Source of the DNA: Treponema sp. UBA4267
Lineage (GTDB): Bacteria; Spirochaetota; Spirochaetia; Treponematales; Treponemataceae
Direction of reading: 5' to 3'
DNA: 61,597 bases
Assembly: GCA_002395155.1 (NCBI GenBank)
Contig: DGWD01000024.1
Span: 1 to 61,597, forward strand
The notes beneath the pieces are model-generated. The model had not been told where the DNA came from. It saw nothing but the letters and a program-made list of their open reading frames with translations, and searched no databases. Position 1 is the stretch's first letter. Every line of letters begins with the position of its first letter. This document shows, in pieces, positions 1-7,988 of this stretch. A program made the position numbers and the translations under genes.

Positions 1-71
1 TCAGCAAAATGAAAGCTGACGGCCTTATTGATTACTGGAAAAATCATTTTAGACTTTTACATCTGGATTAG
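1..71 (+). CDS. C-terminal end of a gene entering from the left edge
   Basis: An open frame without a start enters the window and ends at TAG (69-71). The last residues read SKMKADGLIDYWKNHFRLL and then HLD. Lys-rich ends with a KADG...Y motif are common in family 3 solute-binding proteins, so this may be the end of an ABC-type substrate-binding protein. Only about 23 codons are visible and that assignment is a guess. The frame converges on, and overlaps by 23 bases, the minus-strand gene ending at 49. Confidence 0.35.
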   Translation, partial: SKMKADGLIDYWKNHFRLLHLD

Positions 72-970
72 ATTCACCAAATTTTTCAATAAGTTCAGAA
101 CAGATTTTTTGATGTTCAATACCATTTTTTTCTCTGTTTTTAATATGCTTATAAGCTTTGAATAAAGTTGATGGTCCAATTTCTGAAGCAAAAAATCCGA
201 TTCCCTGATTCCAGGCAAGAAGTTCAAAAACATCATCCAGGGCCTGACTATCTATTCCATGAATGTATGCTTTTACAAGTTCTCGTGTTGCCTGACGCAT
301 TCTTCCAGCTCCTACAGCATTTGTAAGAGATAATAAAAGTCTGGTTTCATAAGGAAGATAACGCTTTTTATTATTCCATGTAAGATCCCAAAAGTTTACG
401 GCTACATTCCCAAGCTCTTCATCAATCATCGGAAAATTAAGAAGTGCTGCCGGACGGAAAGGAATGTCCATTCCTTTTTCATCTATTTTTGTTCGATAAA
501 AATATACGTGCCATTCATTTTCAGAAAGCTGCTTTGTAAAACGCTCAAAACCAAGCCCATCCATTACTTCATATAAAGGAAGTGGTTCAAACTTTTGTAT
601 TATTTCAAGACCTTCGCCAATCTGCATTTTTGCAGCCTGTTCTCTTAAAGCAGGAAAGAAGTTTCCCTGTGTATTTCTTACATACATCTCTTTGAAAGAA
701 GAAATTTGAGAAAACCATTCAGGTTCATTATTTATTTTGCCCGAAGATTCTATATCTGCAATAAGATCTGTGATTCCTTTTATTAAGTCTTCTTCTGACA
801 TTCCACTGCGTTCAATCATATCTGCAACAGTCGTTTTTGGAATCATTATATTTCCCATTGGAGAAGAAAGCATCTTAAACTTAGGGTTTACTTCCGAAAG
901 ACGGCTACGGAGTTGTGGATAAGTTTTTGATTAATTCTGAAAGTTTTGTTTTTGTGTTTATTGTATTCAT
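49..970 (-). pseudogene. DUF1858/DUF2249-type protein, interrupted by a one-base frameshift
   Basis: The intact frame from 873 down to 49 gives 274 residues. A better start lies at 970, where ATG follows a GAGAGG ribosome site and opens MNTINTKTKLSELIK. That frame stops after 21 codons, but skipping one base in the A5 run (T5 at 924-928 on the plus strand) continues it as TYPQLRSRLSEVNPKFKML into the long frame. The joined N-terminus resembles DUF1858, a small redox-associated domain. The middle (EPLPLYEVMDGLGF) resembles DUF2249, and the C-terminal helical part looks like a carboxymuconolactone-decarboxylase (AhpD) fold. Function is unknown; such proteins often accompany redox or nitrosative-stress genes. 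The break is either real or a homopolymer error. Confidence 0.6.
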
Positions 971-1159
971 AAGTTATACCTCTCTATATCTTGTTAGTTA
1001 TAACTTACAAAATTTCACAAAGATTTTATGTTGTTCTTACAACATTTTGTACTATCTTACTGAAAAATGGAAATGGACCGATGGCGAAGAAGGAACTTCA
1101 ATAATTGAAGAAATCTGATACATTTGACCTTACCAGATGATTTTTATTATCTTTAATGT

Positions 1160-1498
1160 ATGACTTACAAATCAGAAAACAATAAAACCTGGATTGAAGA
1201 CGATAACGGTAAACAGATTGCCATTCTTGAATATCCGGAAGTAAAAACAGGTCTTGTAAATATTGTTCATACAGAAGTTGCTCCAGAAATGAACGGGCAG
1301 GGGCTGGCCGGAAAAATCACAGAATATGTTGCAAAAGAATTGAGAAAACAGGGGATAAAGGCAGAATTAACCTGTTCATATTCCATCAAATGGTTTTCAA
1401 AACATCCTGAATATAATGACATTCTTAGTGATTCTGAAGCTGAGGCAAAAAAAGCTGCTCAGTTGGCAGGGCCTGCCTGTGGTATTCAGAGAAATTAA
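1160..1498 (+). CDS. GNAT-family N-acetyltransferase (YidJ/NATD1 type)
   Basis: This 112-residue protein belongs to the short GNAT group of COG2388. The acetyl-CoA binding region is visible as EVAPEMNGQGLAGKITEYVA, matching the usual pattern in which a charged turn is followed by G-x-G-x-A/G. The C-terminal stretch with YSIKWFSKHPEY is also typical of this group. The substrate is not known. No strong ribosome site precedes the ATG at 1160. The next gene starts 9 bases after the stop, so the two are probably one operon. Confidence 0.75.
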   Translation: MTYKSENNKTWIEDDNGKQIAILEYPEVKTGLVNIVHTEVAPEMNGQGLAGKITEYVAKELRKQGIKAELTCSYSIKWFSKHPEYNDILSDSEAEAKKAAQLAGPACGIQRN

Positions 1499-1507
1499 GC
1501 TAAACCA

Positions 1508-2074
1508 ATGGAAATAACCTACATAATCCAGAAATCCCGACGACGCTCAATGAGTATACAGGTGGCAGATGACAAGAAAATCATCGTAAAAGTGCCGCTC
1601 GGAACACCAACTTTTGTGGCAGAAAACTTTATCCGCGAAAAGAAAGACTGGATTACAAAGCAGCTTGAAAAGGTGGAAAAACAGTCAAAACTGGCTGATT
1701 CCATGGGGCCTCTTACAGAAGAAGATATCAGGCAGATCAAGAAAAAGGCGAGGGTGATAATTCCGCAAAGGGTAGAGCACTACGCCAAAATGGCAGGTAT
1801 TTCCTACAACCGTATCTTTATCCGACTGCAGAAGTCGCGCTGGGGAAGCTGTTCTGTAGACGGGAATCTCAATTTCAACTGCCTTCTGGTACTCATGCCG
1901 CCGGAAGTTCTGGATAGCGTAGTAGTTCACGAACTCTGCCATCGCCGTCATATGAATCATTCCCGCGAGTTCTATGACGAGGTGTTCCGCATTTTCCCAG
2001 ATTACAAGAGATGCAACAAATGGCTCAAACAAAATGGTGGCGTGTATTTTAAGAGGGTAGTGAAAGAGGACTAA
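1508..2074 (+). CDS. YgjP-like zinc metallopeptidase (COG1451)
   Basis: The 188-residue protein matches the YgjP-like/DUF45 metallopeptidase family. The zinc site is HELCHRRHMNHS (HExxH with a downstream His), preceded by the family signature RWGSCSVDGNLNFN. The N-terminal half is a small beta-rich domain opening YIIQKSRRRSMSIQV. The full-length family fold is present. It is presumably a cytoplasmic protein whose substrate is unknown. It follows the GNAT gene closely. Its GC content is visibly higher than its neighbours', which may reflect transfer. Confidence 0.85.
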   Translation: MEITYIIQKSRRRSMSIQVADDKKIIVKVPLGTPTFVAENFIREKKDWITKQLEKVEKQSKLADSMGPLTEEDIRQIKKKARVIIPQRVEHYAKMAGISYNRIFIRLQKSRWGSCSVDGNLNFNCLLVLMPPEVLDSVVVHELCHRRHMNHSREFYDEVFRIFPDYKRCNKWLKQNGGVYFKRVVKED

Positions 2075-2195
2075 AAATTGTCCGAAAAATCAGTATATTT
2101 TTATATACAAAAAAAATATATTTTTACCTAGTCATTAAATGATTATCTGTATACTCTATAATAACATTATAAAAATAGGTTCTTAGGATTAAAAT

Positions 2196-2315
2196 ATGAC
2201 TATGTTATTGACAAAAGTTTCGTTACATTTCAGACTCGACAACTTAGGCGAACTTTGCTCTAGCGTAAATATCAACAGAACTAATAGAAGACAAACGCAC
2301 ATTCCTATTGCTTAA
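2196..2315 (+). CDS. Possible 39-residue ORF ending in a terminator loop
   Basis: The 307-base gap 2075-2381 is AT-rich and holds one small frame, opening MTMLLTKVSLHF and ending RRQTHIPIA, rich in Arg. A weak AGGA lies upstream. The stop codon falls in the loop of the hairpin at 2295-2339, an arrangement seen in leader peptides controlling attenuation. I do not recognise the sequence, and it may be chance. Confidence 0.2.
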   Translation: MTMLLTKVSLHFRLDNLGELCSSVNINRTNRRQTHIPIA

Positions 2316-2339
2316 AGGCGGCAGGAGTGTGCGTTTTTT
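2295..2339 (+). terminator. Strong rho-independent terminator or attenuator
   Basis: The arms ACGCACATTCCT (2295-2306) and AGGAGTGTGCGT (2323-2334) pair over 12 positions with one G-U, followed by a T run to 2339. It lies 43 bases before the SprT-like gene. It therefore either ends transcription from the 1.2-2.1 kb operon or attenuates the gene downstream. Confidence 0.75.
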
Positions 2340-2381
2340 GTTTTTAAATCAAAAATATAAAAGCAAAGGAGAAAATTTAAA

Positions 2382-3503
2382 ATGAAAAAACTTCTTGTAT
2401 CAATCTGTTTGTTATTTTCAGTTTTTACAGTTGCTGTGTATGCTGAAGAAAAAATTGACAGGTCACTATGGTGGAGTAGTACCGCTGATGATCCAGGGCT
2501 AAGAAGAAAATTTGAAGAATTAAATAGAAAATATTTTAGTGGCACACTTAAAGTTAAGTATATCAGGTATGGACATGGCTTGTGGAAGCAAGATAAGTTA
2601 ATGTCTGTGACATATTATTGGGGGGTAAACGCAGTTGCAGACTATGCGGGTTGTTCGGTTATAACAATTGATGATGAATATTTTGTTTCTCATCCTGATG
2701 AGCTTGAAAGTTCTCTCCTTACAGATATGTGTCGCGTATTTGCGAATATGAATGATAGGAATGGTAATAATGACAATGTTAGTTCAGATGAATTGCCGTC
2801 ATTTAAACTAATGATGGATTACTTGACTAAGGTAGGGGCAAAACCTTGGCTTTCACATAAATCGATACCTGTTGACTCATCAACAAACAATAATACTAAT
2901 CAAACTTCTACAAAGCAATCTTCACAAATAGCTCAGGCTCCTCAGCAAAATCAGACTCAGAAATCCTTTACTAGCACTCAAACTTCCAGAACTTCTTCTC
3001 AGACAACTTCTCTATCTTCTCCGCAAATAGCCCAAACTACAACAAAATCTTCATCACCAACAACCAATTCAATTGAAACAATTGACAAATCATCCTGGTG
3101 GAACAGTCGAGAAGAAGACTCATATTTAAGAAAAAGATTTGAAGAATTAAATAAAAAATATTTTAATGGAGAGCTAAAAGTTAAATATATCAGATACGGT
3201 CATGGATTGATTGATGATAACTTTACCGCTATTACGTATTATTGGAACTCCACTGCTAATGCTGAGTATGCTTGTCAATCTATCATAACTGTTGATGACA
3301 GATTCTTTGTCCAATATCCAGAAGAACTTGATGGAGCTCTCCTTCATGAAATGTGTCATGTTTATGCAAATATGCACGATGCTGATGCAGAAATACCTGG
3401 TATTGATGGACACCAATTACCTTCATATAAAAAGATGATGAAACATCTTATTGAAATTGGTGCAAACCCCAGAACCGGTGAGGGTATTGTAAATATAGAG
3501 TAA
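2382..3503 (+). CDS. Secreted protein with two SprT-like domains, the first inactive
   Basis: The 373-residue protein has a signal peptide (1-21, ending AVYA). It then carries two copies of one domain (about 25-165 and 236-360) joined by a Gln/Ser/Thr-rich linker (about 170-235). Both copies contain nearly identical text such as LKVKYIRYGHGL. Copy 2 has HEMCH at 322-326, the HExxH zinc site of SprT-like gluzincins. Copy 1 has TDMCR at 114-118, having lost both His and the Glu. The pair therefore looks like an active exported metallopeptidase fused to a pseudoenzyme made by recent internal duplication. Substrate unknown. The ribosome site AAAGGAG precedes the ATG. A 57-residue secreted peptide follows 11 bases later. 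Confidence 0.75.
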   Translation: MKKLLVSICLLFSVFTVAVYAEEKIDRSLWWSSTADDPGLRRKFEELNRKYFSGTLKVKYIRYGHGLWKQDKLMSVTYYWGVNAVADYAGCSVITIDDEYFVSHPDELESSLLTDMCRVFANMNDRNGNNDNVSSDELPSFKLMMDYLTKVGAKPWLSHKSIPVDSSTNNNTNQTSTKQSSQIAQAPQQNQTQKSFTSTQTSRTSSQTTSLSSPQIAQTTTKSSSPTTNSIETIDKSSWWNSREEDSYLRKRFEELNKKYFNGELKVKYIRYGHGLIDDNFTAITYYWNSTANAEYACQSIITVDDRFFVQYPEELDGALLHEMCHVYANMHDADAEIPGIDGHQLPSYKKMMKHLIEIGANPRTGEGIVNIE

Positions 3504-3514
3504 GGAGAAGTTTT

Positions 3515-3688
3515 ATGAAAAATATTAGATTTATTATCTGTGTATTGGTTTTTATTTGTACTATTGCTGGCGCTTATGCACGACCAAGTAAAGGAAAAGG
3601 CAAATCTGATGATGTTGCATGGTATAACTATGCATGCTGGATAAATCAATTCTTATTTGGTAAAGATGGTCCTGCATTAATTAACTGA
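3515..3688 (+). CDS. 57-residue secreted peptide
   Basis: A short gene starts 11 bases after the SprT-like gene, with GGAG upstream of its ATG. It begins with a clear signal peptide (MKNIRFIICVLVFICTIAGA, cleavage likely after YA at residue 22). The mature peptide of about 35 residues starts RPSKGKGKSDD and holds one Cys and several aromatic residues. No known family is recognised. Its position suggests co-transcription with the metallopeptidase-like gene, so it could be a partner, inhibitor or substrate; that is inference only. Confidence 0.6.
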   Translation: MKNIRFIICVLVFICTIAGAYARPSKGKGKSDDVAWYNYACWINQFLFGKDGPALIN

Positions 3689-3882
3689 TTATAGTAGTCG
3701 TTTATTTTGCTTTTAAAATTGCTTGAAAAATTTCAACTCTAAAATATAATAATGATGGGCTGGTCGAAAGACCCTGGTTCAACCTACGACGGCGGGAGTA
3801 TTTTCATTAGATTGCTCCAAATAACTGTGCGATTTCTTCGTTATCTTCATCAAAATCTGTTGGATAAATAAATTTTCCTTAG

Positions 3883-4518
3883 TTATCTTGCACCTTTTAC
3901 AGCAATCAGCTTTACAATTTCTGTGGCGGTGGTTAGCTTACTTACATCTGAATAAACTTTTCCATCTGACCCGTCAATTGAGCCGCAACCATCAAAAGAC
4001 AATTTGATTTCTTCACTTTCATTATTAAAATCAGCTGGAATTTTTGCAGAATAAATTACAGAAGGCTGGCCGTTAACTCCAGAATTCTTTTTTGTATAAA
4101 AGTCGTTGTAATCAAAGCTGGTATTGAATTCTGCCTTAATCAGATATTCCTTATTTTCAATTTCAGTATTAAAGATTATTCCGCCTTTTGGAGTTGCACT
4201 GGTAACTGCATCAAGTTGAGTATCTTTAGCATCATGTTTTTTTGTCTTACTGCTTTCATGCTTTGACGAATGATACCATACAGGAAGAGATTCCGGCCTT
4301 CCTTCCTTTGGACTCATTATCCAGCTTTTGTGGCTGGCACGTTCTGTTACATATAAAGTTCTTATAAAGTTTCCATCAGAATCTTCAAGCCAGACAGAAA
4401 ATTGTGGCTCTCTTTTTTCTTTCCAATGCTGACCTGCTCCTACTGAAATTTTAATTTCTTTTGCATAAAGAAAACTCAAACTTAAAGTAAGTATAAATAT
4501 TAAGGTATGTTTTTCCAT
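3883..4518 (-). CDS. Exported DUF2271-like protein
   Basis: The 211-residue protein opens with a signal peptide (1-19, MEKHTLIFILTLSLSFLYA). The mature part is beta-rich and resembles the DUF2271 family of predicted periplasmic proteins, with WLEDSDGNFIRTLYVTERAS and DAVTSATPKGG as recognisable stretches. Family members often sit beside flavin or FMN-dependent redox genes, and here the upstream neighbour is a flavodoxin-fold protein 3 bases away. The role is probably envelope redox or metal handling but is unproven. It is the last gene of the TetR-flavoprotein operon. Confidence 0.65.
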   Translation of the reverse strand: MEKHTLIFILTLSLSFLYAKEIKISVGAGQHWKEKREPQFSVWLEDSDGNFIRTLYVTERASHKSWIMSPKEGRPESLPVWYHSSKHESSKTKKHDAKDTQLDAVTSATPKGGIIFNTEIENKEYLIKAEFNTSFDYNDFYTKKNSGVNGQPSVIYSAKIPADFNNESEEIKLSFDGCGSIDGSDGKVYSDVSKLTTATEIVKLIAVKGAR

Positions 4519-4521
4519 TTT

Positions 4522-5049
4522 TTATCCTCGCTTTTTTGTATTAGAAATATTCTTTGTCTTTATGATTTTAAATCCTGAAGATTTAAGAACTTCTTTTACA
4601 GCATGAACTGCTCCGCCTGATTGCCCGCAAAGATAGTTGAAAGGGAAGGGGGTTGTGCAGCTAGTTACAATTACAGCTTTTTTTCCTTTGTGCAGTGGAA
4701 GCGGAATTCCTCTTTTGCTTTCTTTCATTAGAACATAGACAAGACGATCAAAAAGAGCTTTTAATTTGCCGTTCATATTTCCCCAATAAACAGGAGTTCC
4801 CGCAATAAGCATATCGCAGTTTTTGATTTCTTCTGCAATTTTGTGTGCGTCGTCAGCTGGCAAAATACAGTTCATTTTTGAGCGGCAGGCCATGCAGCCT
4901 TTGCAAAAGTCAAAATTCAAATCAGAAATATCTTTCCAGATAATCTGAGTGTTTTCATATTTCTTCTGGATTTTTGCTGTTTCTGATTTTAAGATTTTAA
5001 CAACGTTTCCGTTTTTTCTTGGACTTCCGTTCAATACAAGAATATTCAT
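4522..5049 (-). CDS. Flavodoxin-fold NAD(P)H-dependent oxidoreductase, iron-sulfur flavoprotein type
   Basis: The 175-residue protein has the NADPH-dependent FMN reductase fold. The N-terminal phosphate loop for FMN reads LNGSPRKNGNV, a Cys cluster CKGCMACRSKMNC lies near residue 50, and GTPVYWGNMNGKLKALFDR binds the flavin. The Cys cluster resembles that of Isf-type iron-sulfur flavoproteins. It probably reduces quinones, oxygen species or aromatic compounds in the cytoplasm. Its ATG overlaps the stop of the TetR gene, so the two are translationally coupled and the regulator probably controls this enzyme. Confidence 0.8.
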   Translation of the reverse strand: MNILVLNGSPRKNGNVVKILKSETAKIQKKYENTQIIWKDISDLNFDFCKGCMACRSKMNCILPADDAHKIAEEIKNCDMLIAGTPVYWGNMNGKLKALFDRLVYVLMKESKRGIPLPLHKGKKAVIVTSCTTPFPFNYLCGQSGGAVHAVKEVLKSSGFKIIKTKNISNTKKRG

Positions 5050-5648
5050 TTTTCATCTCCCACAAAAATTGAATTAATCCATAGTTTTATAAAACGGTCT
5101 GTATATGCATTACCTTTTTCCCAGTAATCCGGCTCACTTTTCTTTAATAAGACAGATTCAATACAGCCCCAAAGTCCGGATACAAGAATGCTTACATCAA
5201 GGCGTGGATTTTTAGATTTTGCCATTCCCTCTTTGATGGCTTCTTTAAGAAGTTTTTCTCCGGTTCTGTTACAAACATAATACTCTTCGATAAGTTCAGG
5301 ACTTGCATCATCAGCTGATTTTATTCCCTGCATTACAAGAAGGGCTCGTCGTGGATTTTCAAAACACCAGTCGCGATAAGCTTCAATTGCATTTTGAATC
5401 TGACTCTTTAAGGTTTTTCCTTTTTGAGCTGATTCTGTAAGTCTGGTATTTAATTCATAAAGACAATCAAGTGATATTTCCTGAAAGAGACGGTCTTTAT
5501 CTTTGTAATAATGATAGATATTTGTTGCTGTAATTTTGCAAGTAGCTGCAATTTCACGCATACCAATCTGCTCAGGATTCTTTTGCATCAGAAGTTCCAG
5601 CGTTTTTTCTTTTATTACTGTTTTTATTTCAGTGTTTGGTTTTCGCAT
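5046..5648 (-). CDS. TetR-family transcriptional regulator
   Basis: This 200-residue regulator has a TetR-type helix-turn-helix at about residues 12-58 (IGMREIAATCKITATNIYHY followed by YKDKDRL). A helical ligand-binding domain carries YRDWCFENPRRALLVMQGI. It is the first gene of an operon with the flavoprotein and DUF2271 genes. Two adjacent palindromes in its own promoter (5666-5676 and 5680-5690) are likely operators. The same motif occurs before the FIST gene (7954-7964) and before a truncated gene at 33.3 kb. The ligand is not predictable. Confidence 0.85.
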   Translation of the reverse strand: MRKPNTEIKTVIKEKTLELLMQKNPEQIGMREIAATCKITATNIYHYYKDKDRLFQEISLDCLYELNTRLTESAQKGKTLKSQIQNAIEAYRDWCFENPRRALLVMQGIKSADDASPELIEEYYVCNRTGEKLLKEAIKEGMAKSKNPRLDVSILVSGLWGCIESVLLKKSEPDYWEKGNAYTDRFIKLWINSIFVGDEK

Positions 5649-5663
5649 TTTTGTCTCTCTATA

Positions 5664-5694
5664 TATAACAGTGTAAATATAACAATGTTAAATA
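5664..5694. promoter_or_regulatory. Tandem palindromic operators upstream of the TetR gene
   Basis: TAACA-G-TGTAA (5666-5676) and TAACA-A-TGTTA (5680-5690) are two copies of a TWACA-N-TGTWA palindrome set 14 bases apart, 18 to 42 bases before the TetR start. This is the classic position for autoregulation. Related copies at 7954-7964 and 33290-33300 also lie in promoter regions. Confidence 0.5.
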
Positions 5695-5703
5695 ATAAGG
5701 TCA

Positions 5704-5863
5704 ATGCTTTTGCGCTTCGAAGCTATTCATCCATTTCAGGATGGCAATGGACGGCATCAAGAACTGGAAAAATGAACGCGGCTATTTGCATGACACCTGT
5801 CTTACCTGCCAGGATGCCATGAAAACTACCTTAGATTATTTTGGAGTAAAATATAATGACTAA
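5704..5863 (+). pseudogene. Remnant of a Fic/Doc-family gene
   Basis: One frame reads LLRFEAIHPFQDGNGR, which is the catalytic Fic motif HPFxDGNGR of AMP-transferases, and then stops. An overlapping frame (5747-5863) reads GIKNWKNERGYLHDTCLT and ends DYFGVKYND, which looks like the C-terminus of such a protein. The two pieces are joined where GNGR should continue, so an internal deletion has removed the region between the motif and the C-terminus, and the N-terminal half is gone too. It lies between the TetR promoter and the MCP gene and is presumably dead. Confidence 0.6.
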
Positions 5864-5874
5864 CTTTCGAAAAT

Positions 5875-6762
5875 CTAATTTTCGGCCTTTTTCAGATCTT
5901 CAAAAATAGCTTTAATCTGGTAGACAAAGGAATAAAGATCATTAAAAAGCATCTGATTGCGTGATGCACAGTCAACAAAGATGTTTACGGTTTCCTTGTT
6001 AAGGTCCTCAGTTTCCTGAACATTATTGATAATGGAATTAATCTGGCTTACATTATCATTAATGTGGTTTGCAAAATCTTGTACGCTCTGACTTGCGGAA
6101 TTGTTTTTTTGCATAACCTGTTCGTAAGATTCAAGGGCAAATTCTGCGTTTTTGGTAAGCTGATTTAAGGCATTTGTATTTTTTGCAGTTTCTTCTTCCA
6201 TTGCTTTAATGGAGTTTTCCAGTCTTGCAACATTCTCCATCATCTTATTTGTGGTTACTGCAGTATTTTCCGAAAGCTTTTTAACTTCGTTGGCAATAAT
6301 TCTAAATCCTGCTCCTGCACTTCCTGCGTGAGCCGCTTCAATTGAGGCATTGAAAGAGAGCAGGTTAGTCTGATTAGAAATTTTCTGAATTTCTTCAATA
6401 AAGTGATTAATATTTCGGGTATCTTCAATAATTCTTTGGAATTTTTCAGCATATTGTCTGTAAGAACTTTCGGTTTCGTTTATAGACTGTGTTAGTTTTG
6501 TGATAGAGTCTGAAATATTATTTAAACCGTTTACATTTTCTTCTGACATTGTTTGAAGATTTCTAGTGCTTATTTCCATTTGTGATGATGAAGAAATAAG
6601 GTTTGAAAGGATATTTTTTTGGCGTTTTACGGCTTCTTTCTGAATATCACGGGTTGTAGAATACTTATTCATAAAGTCGGCACCTACTGCATCCTTTGCA
6701 AGGTACTTAATCAGGGTATTTGCTGCGTCTATTCCGCTATCAATTAAGGTTTTTGTTTCCAT
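5875..6762 (-). CDS. Soluble methyl-accepting chemotaxis-type signalling protein
   Basis: The 295-residue protein has no membrane segment. It is mostly coiled coil and carries the MCP signalling hairpin at its centre (ISNQTNLLSFNASIEAAHAG followed by SAGAGFRIIANEVKKLSE), the part that binds CheW and CheA. It starts 2 bases after the FIST gene on the same strand, so it most likely transmits the signal sensed by that protein to a CheA. FIST proteins are known to pair with chemotaxis and cyclic-dinucleotide outputs. Confidence 0.85.
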   Translation of the reverse strand: METKTLIDSGIDAANTLIKYLAKDAVGADFMNKYSTTRDIQKEAVKRQKNILSNLISSSSQMEISTRNLQTMSEENVNGLNNISDSITKLTQSINETESSYRQYAEKFQRIIEDTRNINHFIEEIQKISNQTNLLSFNASIEAAHAGSAGAGFRIIANEVKKLSENTAVTTNKMMENVARLENSIKAMEEETAKNTNALNQLTKNAEFALESYEQVMQKNNSASQSVQDFANHINDNVSQINSIINNVQETEDLNKETVNIFVDCASRNQMLFNDLYSFVYQIKAIFEDLKKAEN

Positions 6763-6764
6763 TT

Positions 6765-7904
6765 TTAGTCTCCAATTACAACAGTTACAAGTGTCTGATT
6801 ACAATGCATTTTTCCAATCTGTTCACCATAAACAGAAAAGCCTGCAAAGGTTGGGAATGTGTTCTTGTATTTTTCAATAATTTTAGAACTTAAATTTTCT
6901 CGTCCAAAATACATGGTTCTTGTAATACAAGACATCATAAGTGTGAATTTAGGATAAGGGATTATGGATTTGATTCCCTTACAAGTTTCGTCCGCTTTTT
7001 CCAGAGCGTTTCCAATATGCATAAGTTCCAGAGTTGAGTTTGGAACTACGCGGGCAAAAGTTGTAATTTTTTTATCTGGAGTAAAGCCTGCAAGAGCTAC
7101 AATATGCAGTGCTCCATTCATCATACGTCCAAATGGGTTTTCAAAAGTCATTCCTTCTGCCTGGGCTTCCGTAACCCCTAGTTGTTCGGCGTAGGCGGTT
7201 TTAGCAGGCTTACCGTTAAAGCTGGTAATTTCTCGTTTGATAGGGTTTGATTCATTTACAAAGAATGATTTTCCTGTAGGATTAAAAATATCTTCCTGGC
7301 GAATATCAAAACGACAACGGGTTTTTACAAAAAGCATAACAGCACCATCTTGGGTAGTTCGGCCATTGTAACTTACAAAAGTTTTTGGAGTGTCTCCTGT
7401 AAATCCTGCGGTTCCACCTGCCAGCATAAAACTATCATTTTGGATAATGGAATAAAAGTTTGAAAGAATTGTTTCTTCCGCATTAAAAACACCGTTTGTA
7501 TAGGCAATTGCAAATGCATCTTTGTGGGAATTTGGATCATTACAACGAATTCCAACTGAAGATAGGGCAGATTCTATATCATTCTTACTTGCAATAGGGT
7601 ATTTACTTCCATTTTCGATAAAGACTCCTTTTACTTTAGTAGAAGAGTCTGACATGGTAGTAAGAAGAATTGTATCATTCAAAAAGCCTCTTTCCGAGAT
7701 TTCGCCTGCAGTAGAGGCCCCAATTACTTCGCTCTGGGGGAATCTGGCCTTAATTGCAAGTGACAGTTCTTCAAAATTGTATTTTATTGCAGCATAAAAA
7801 ATGACAGCATTATATGATTCAGATGATTTTTTTAACTTTGAACATAAATCATTTACGGCAGTTTCAATGTCGCTGGCGTTTGTTTGTACAACTTCTTGTT
7901 CCAT
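6765..7904 (-). CDS. FIST-domain sensory protein
   Basis: The 379-residue cytoplasmic protein has the FIST N domain (about 30-220; e.g. FPQSEVIGASTAGEISERGF and FMLAGGTAGFTGD) and the FIST C domain (about 230-365; e.g. NGALHIVALAGFTPDK, ending GFSVYGEQIGKMHCNQTLV). FIST domains are thought to bind small ligands such as amino acids and feed MCPs, kinases or GGDEF proteins. Here the partner is the soluble MCP immediately downstream. A TetR-type palindrome sits 50 bases upstream of the start. Confidence 0.85.
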   Translation of the reverse strand: MEQEVVQTNASDIETAVNDLCSKLKKSSESYNAVIFYAAIKYNFEELSLAIKARFPQSEVIGASTAGEISERGFLNDTILLTTMSDSSTKVKGVFIENGSKYPIASKNDIESALSSVGIRCNDPNSHKDAFAIAYTNGVFNAEETILSNFYSIIQNDSFMLAGGTAGFTGDTPKTFVSYNGRTTQDGAVMLFVKTRCRFDIRQEDIFNPTGKSFFVNESNPIKREITSFNGKPAKTAYAEQLGVTEAQAEGMTFENPFGRMMNGALHIVALAGFTPDKKITTFARVVPNSTLELMHIGNALEKADETCKGIKSIIPYPKFTLMMSCITRTMYFGRENLSSKIIEKYKNTFPTFAGFSVYGEQIGKMHCNQTLVTVVIGD

Positions 7905-7953
7905 ATTTACCTCTTAAAAAATTATAGCACGTTTTTTTTGAGATAAAAATATA

Positions 7954-7964
7954 TAACACTGTAA
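7954..7964. promoter_or_regulatory. TWACA-N-TGTWA operator before the FIST/MCP pair
   Basis: The sequence TAACACTGTAA matches the operators before the TetR gene at 5.6 kb. It lies 50 bases upstream of the FIST start, suggesting that the TetR protein also controls the signalling pair. Inference from motif similarity only. Confidence 0.4.
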
Positions 7965-7988
7965 TACAATAAAAAAATGATGATTCAG

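Noticed and set aside
915..1118. Plus-strand frame ending KWKWTDGEEGTSIIEEI
   Set aside because: Its first part is AT-rich junk opposite the DUF1858-type gene start, and there is no ribosome site. The last 20 codons look like a protein tail, but too little remains to call a gene.
3753..3800. GC-rich patch with a GGTC-GAAA-GACC hairpin and GGTTCAACC, resembling part of a tRNA
   Set aside because: No acceptor stem, anticodon arm or CCA end can be arranged around it. A short hairpin is all that is supported.
3807..3880. Minus-strand tail reading FIYPTDFDEDNEEIAQLFGA and then I-stop
   Set aside because: It looks like a C-terminus but is only about 24 codons long with a stop directly upstream. 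It could be a gene remnant; evidence is insufficient.
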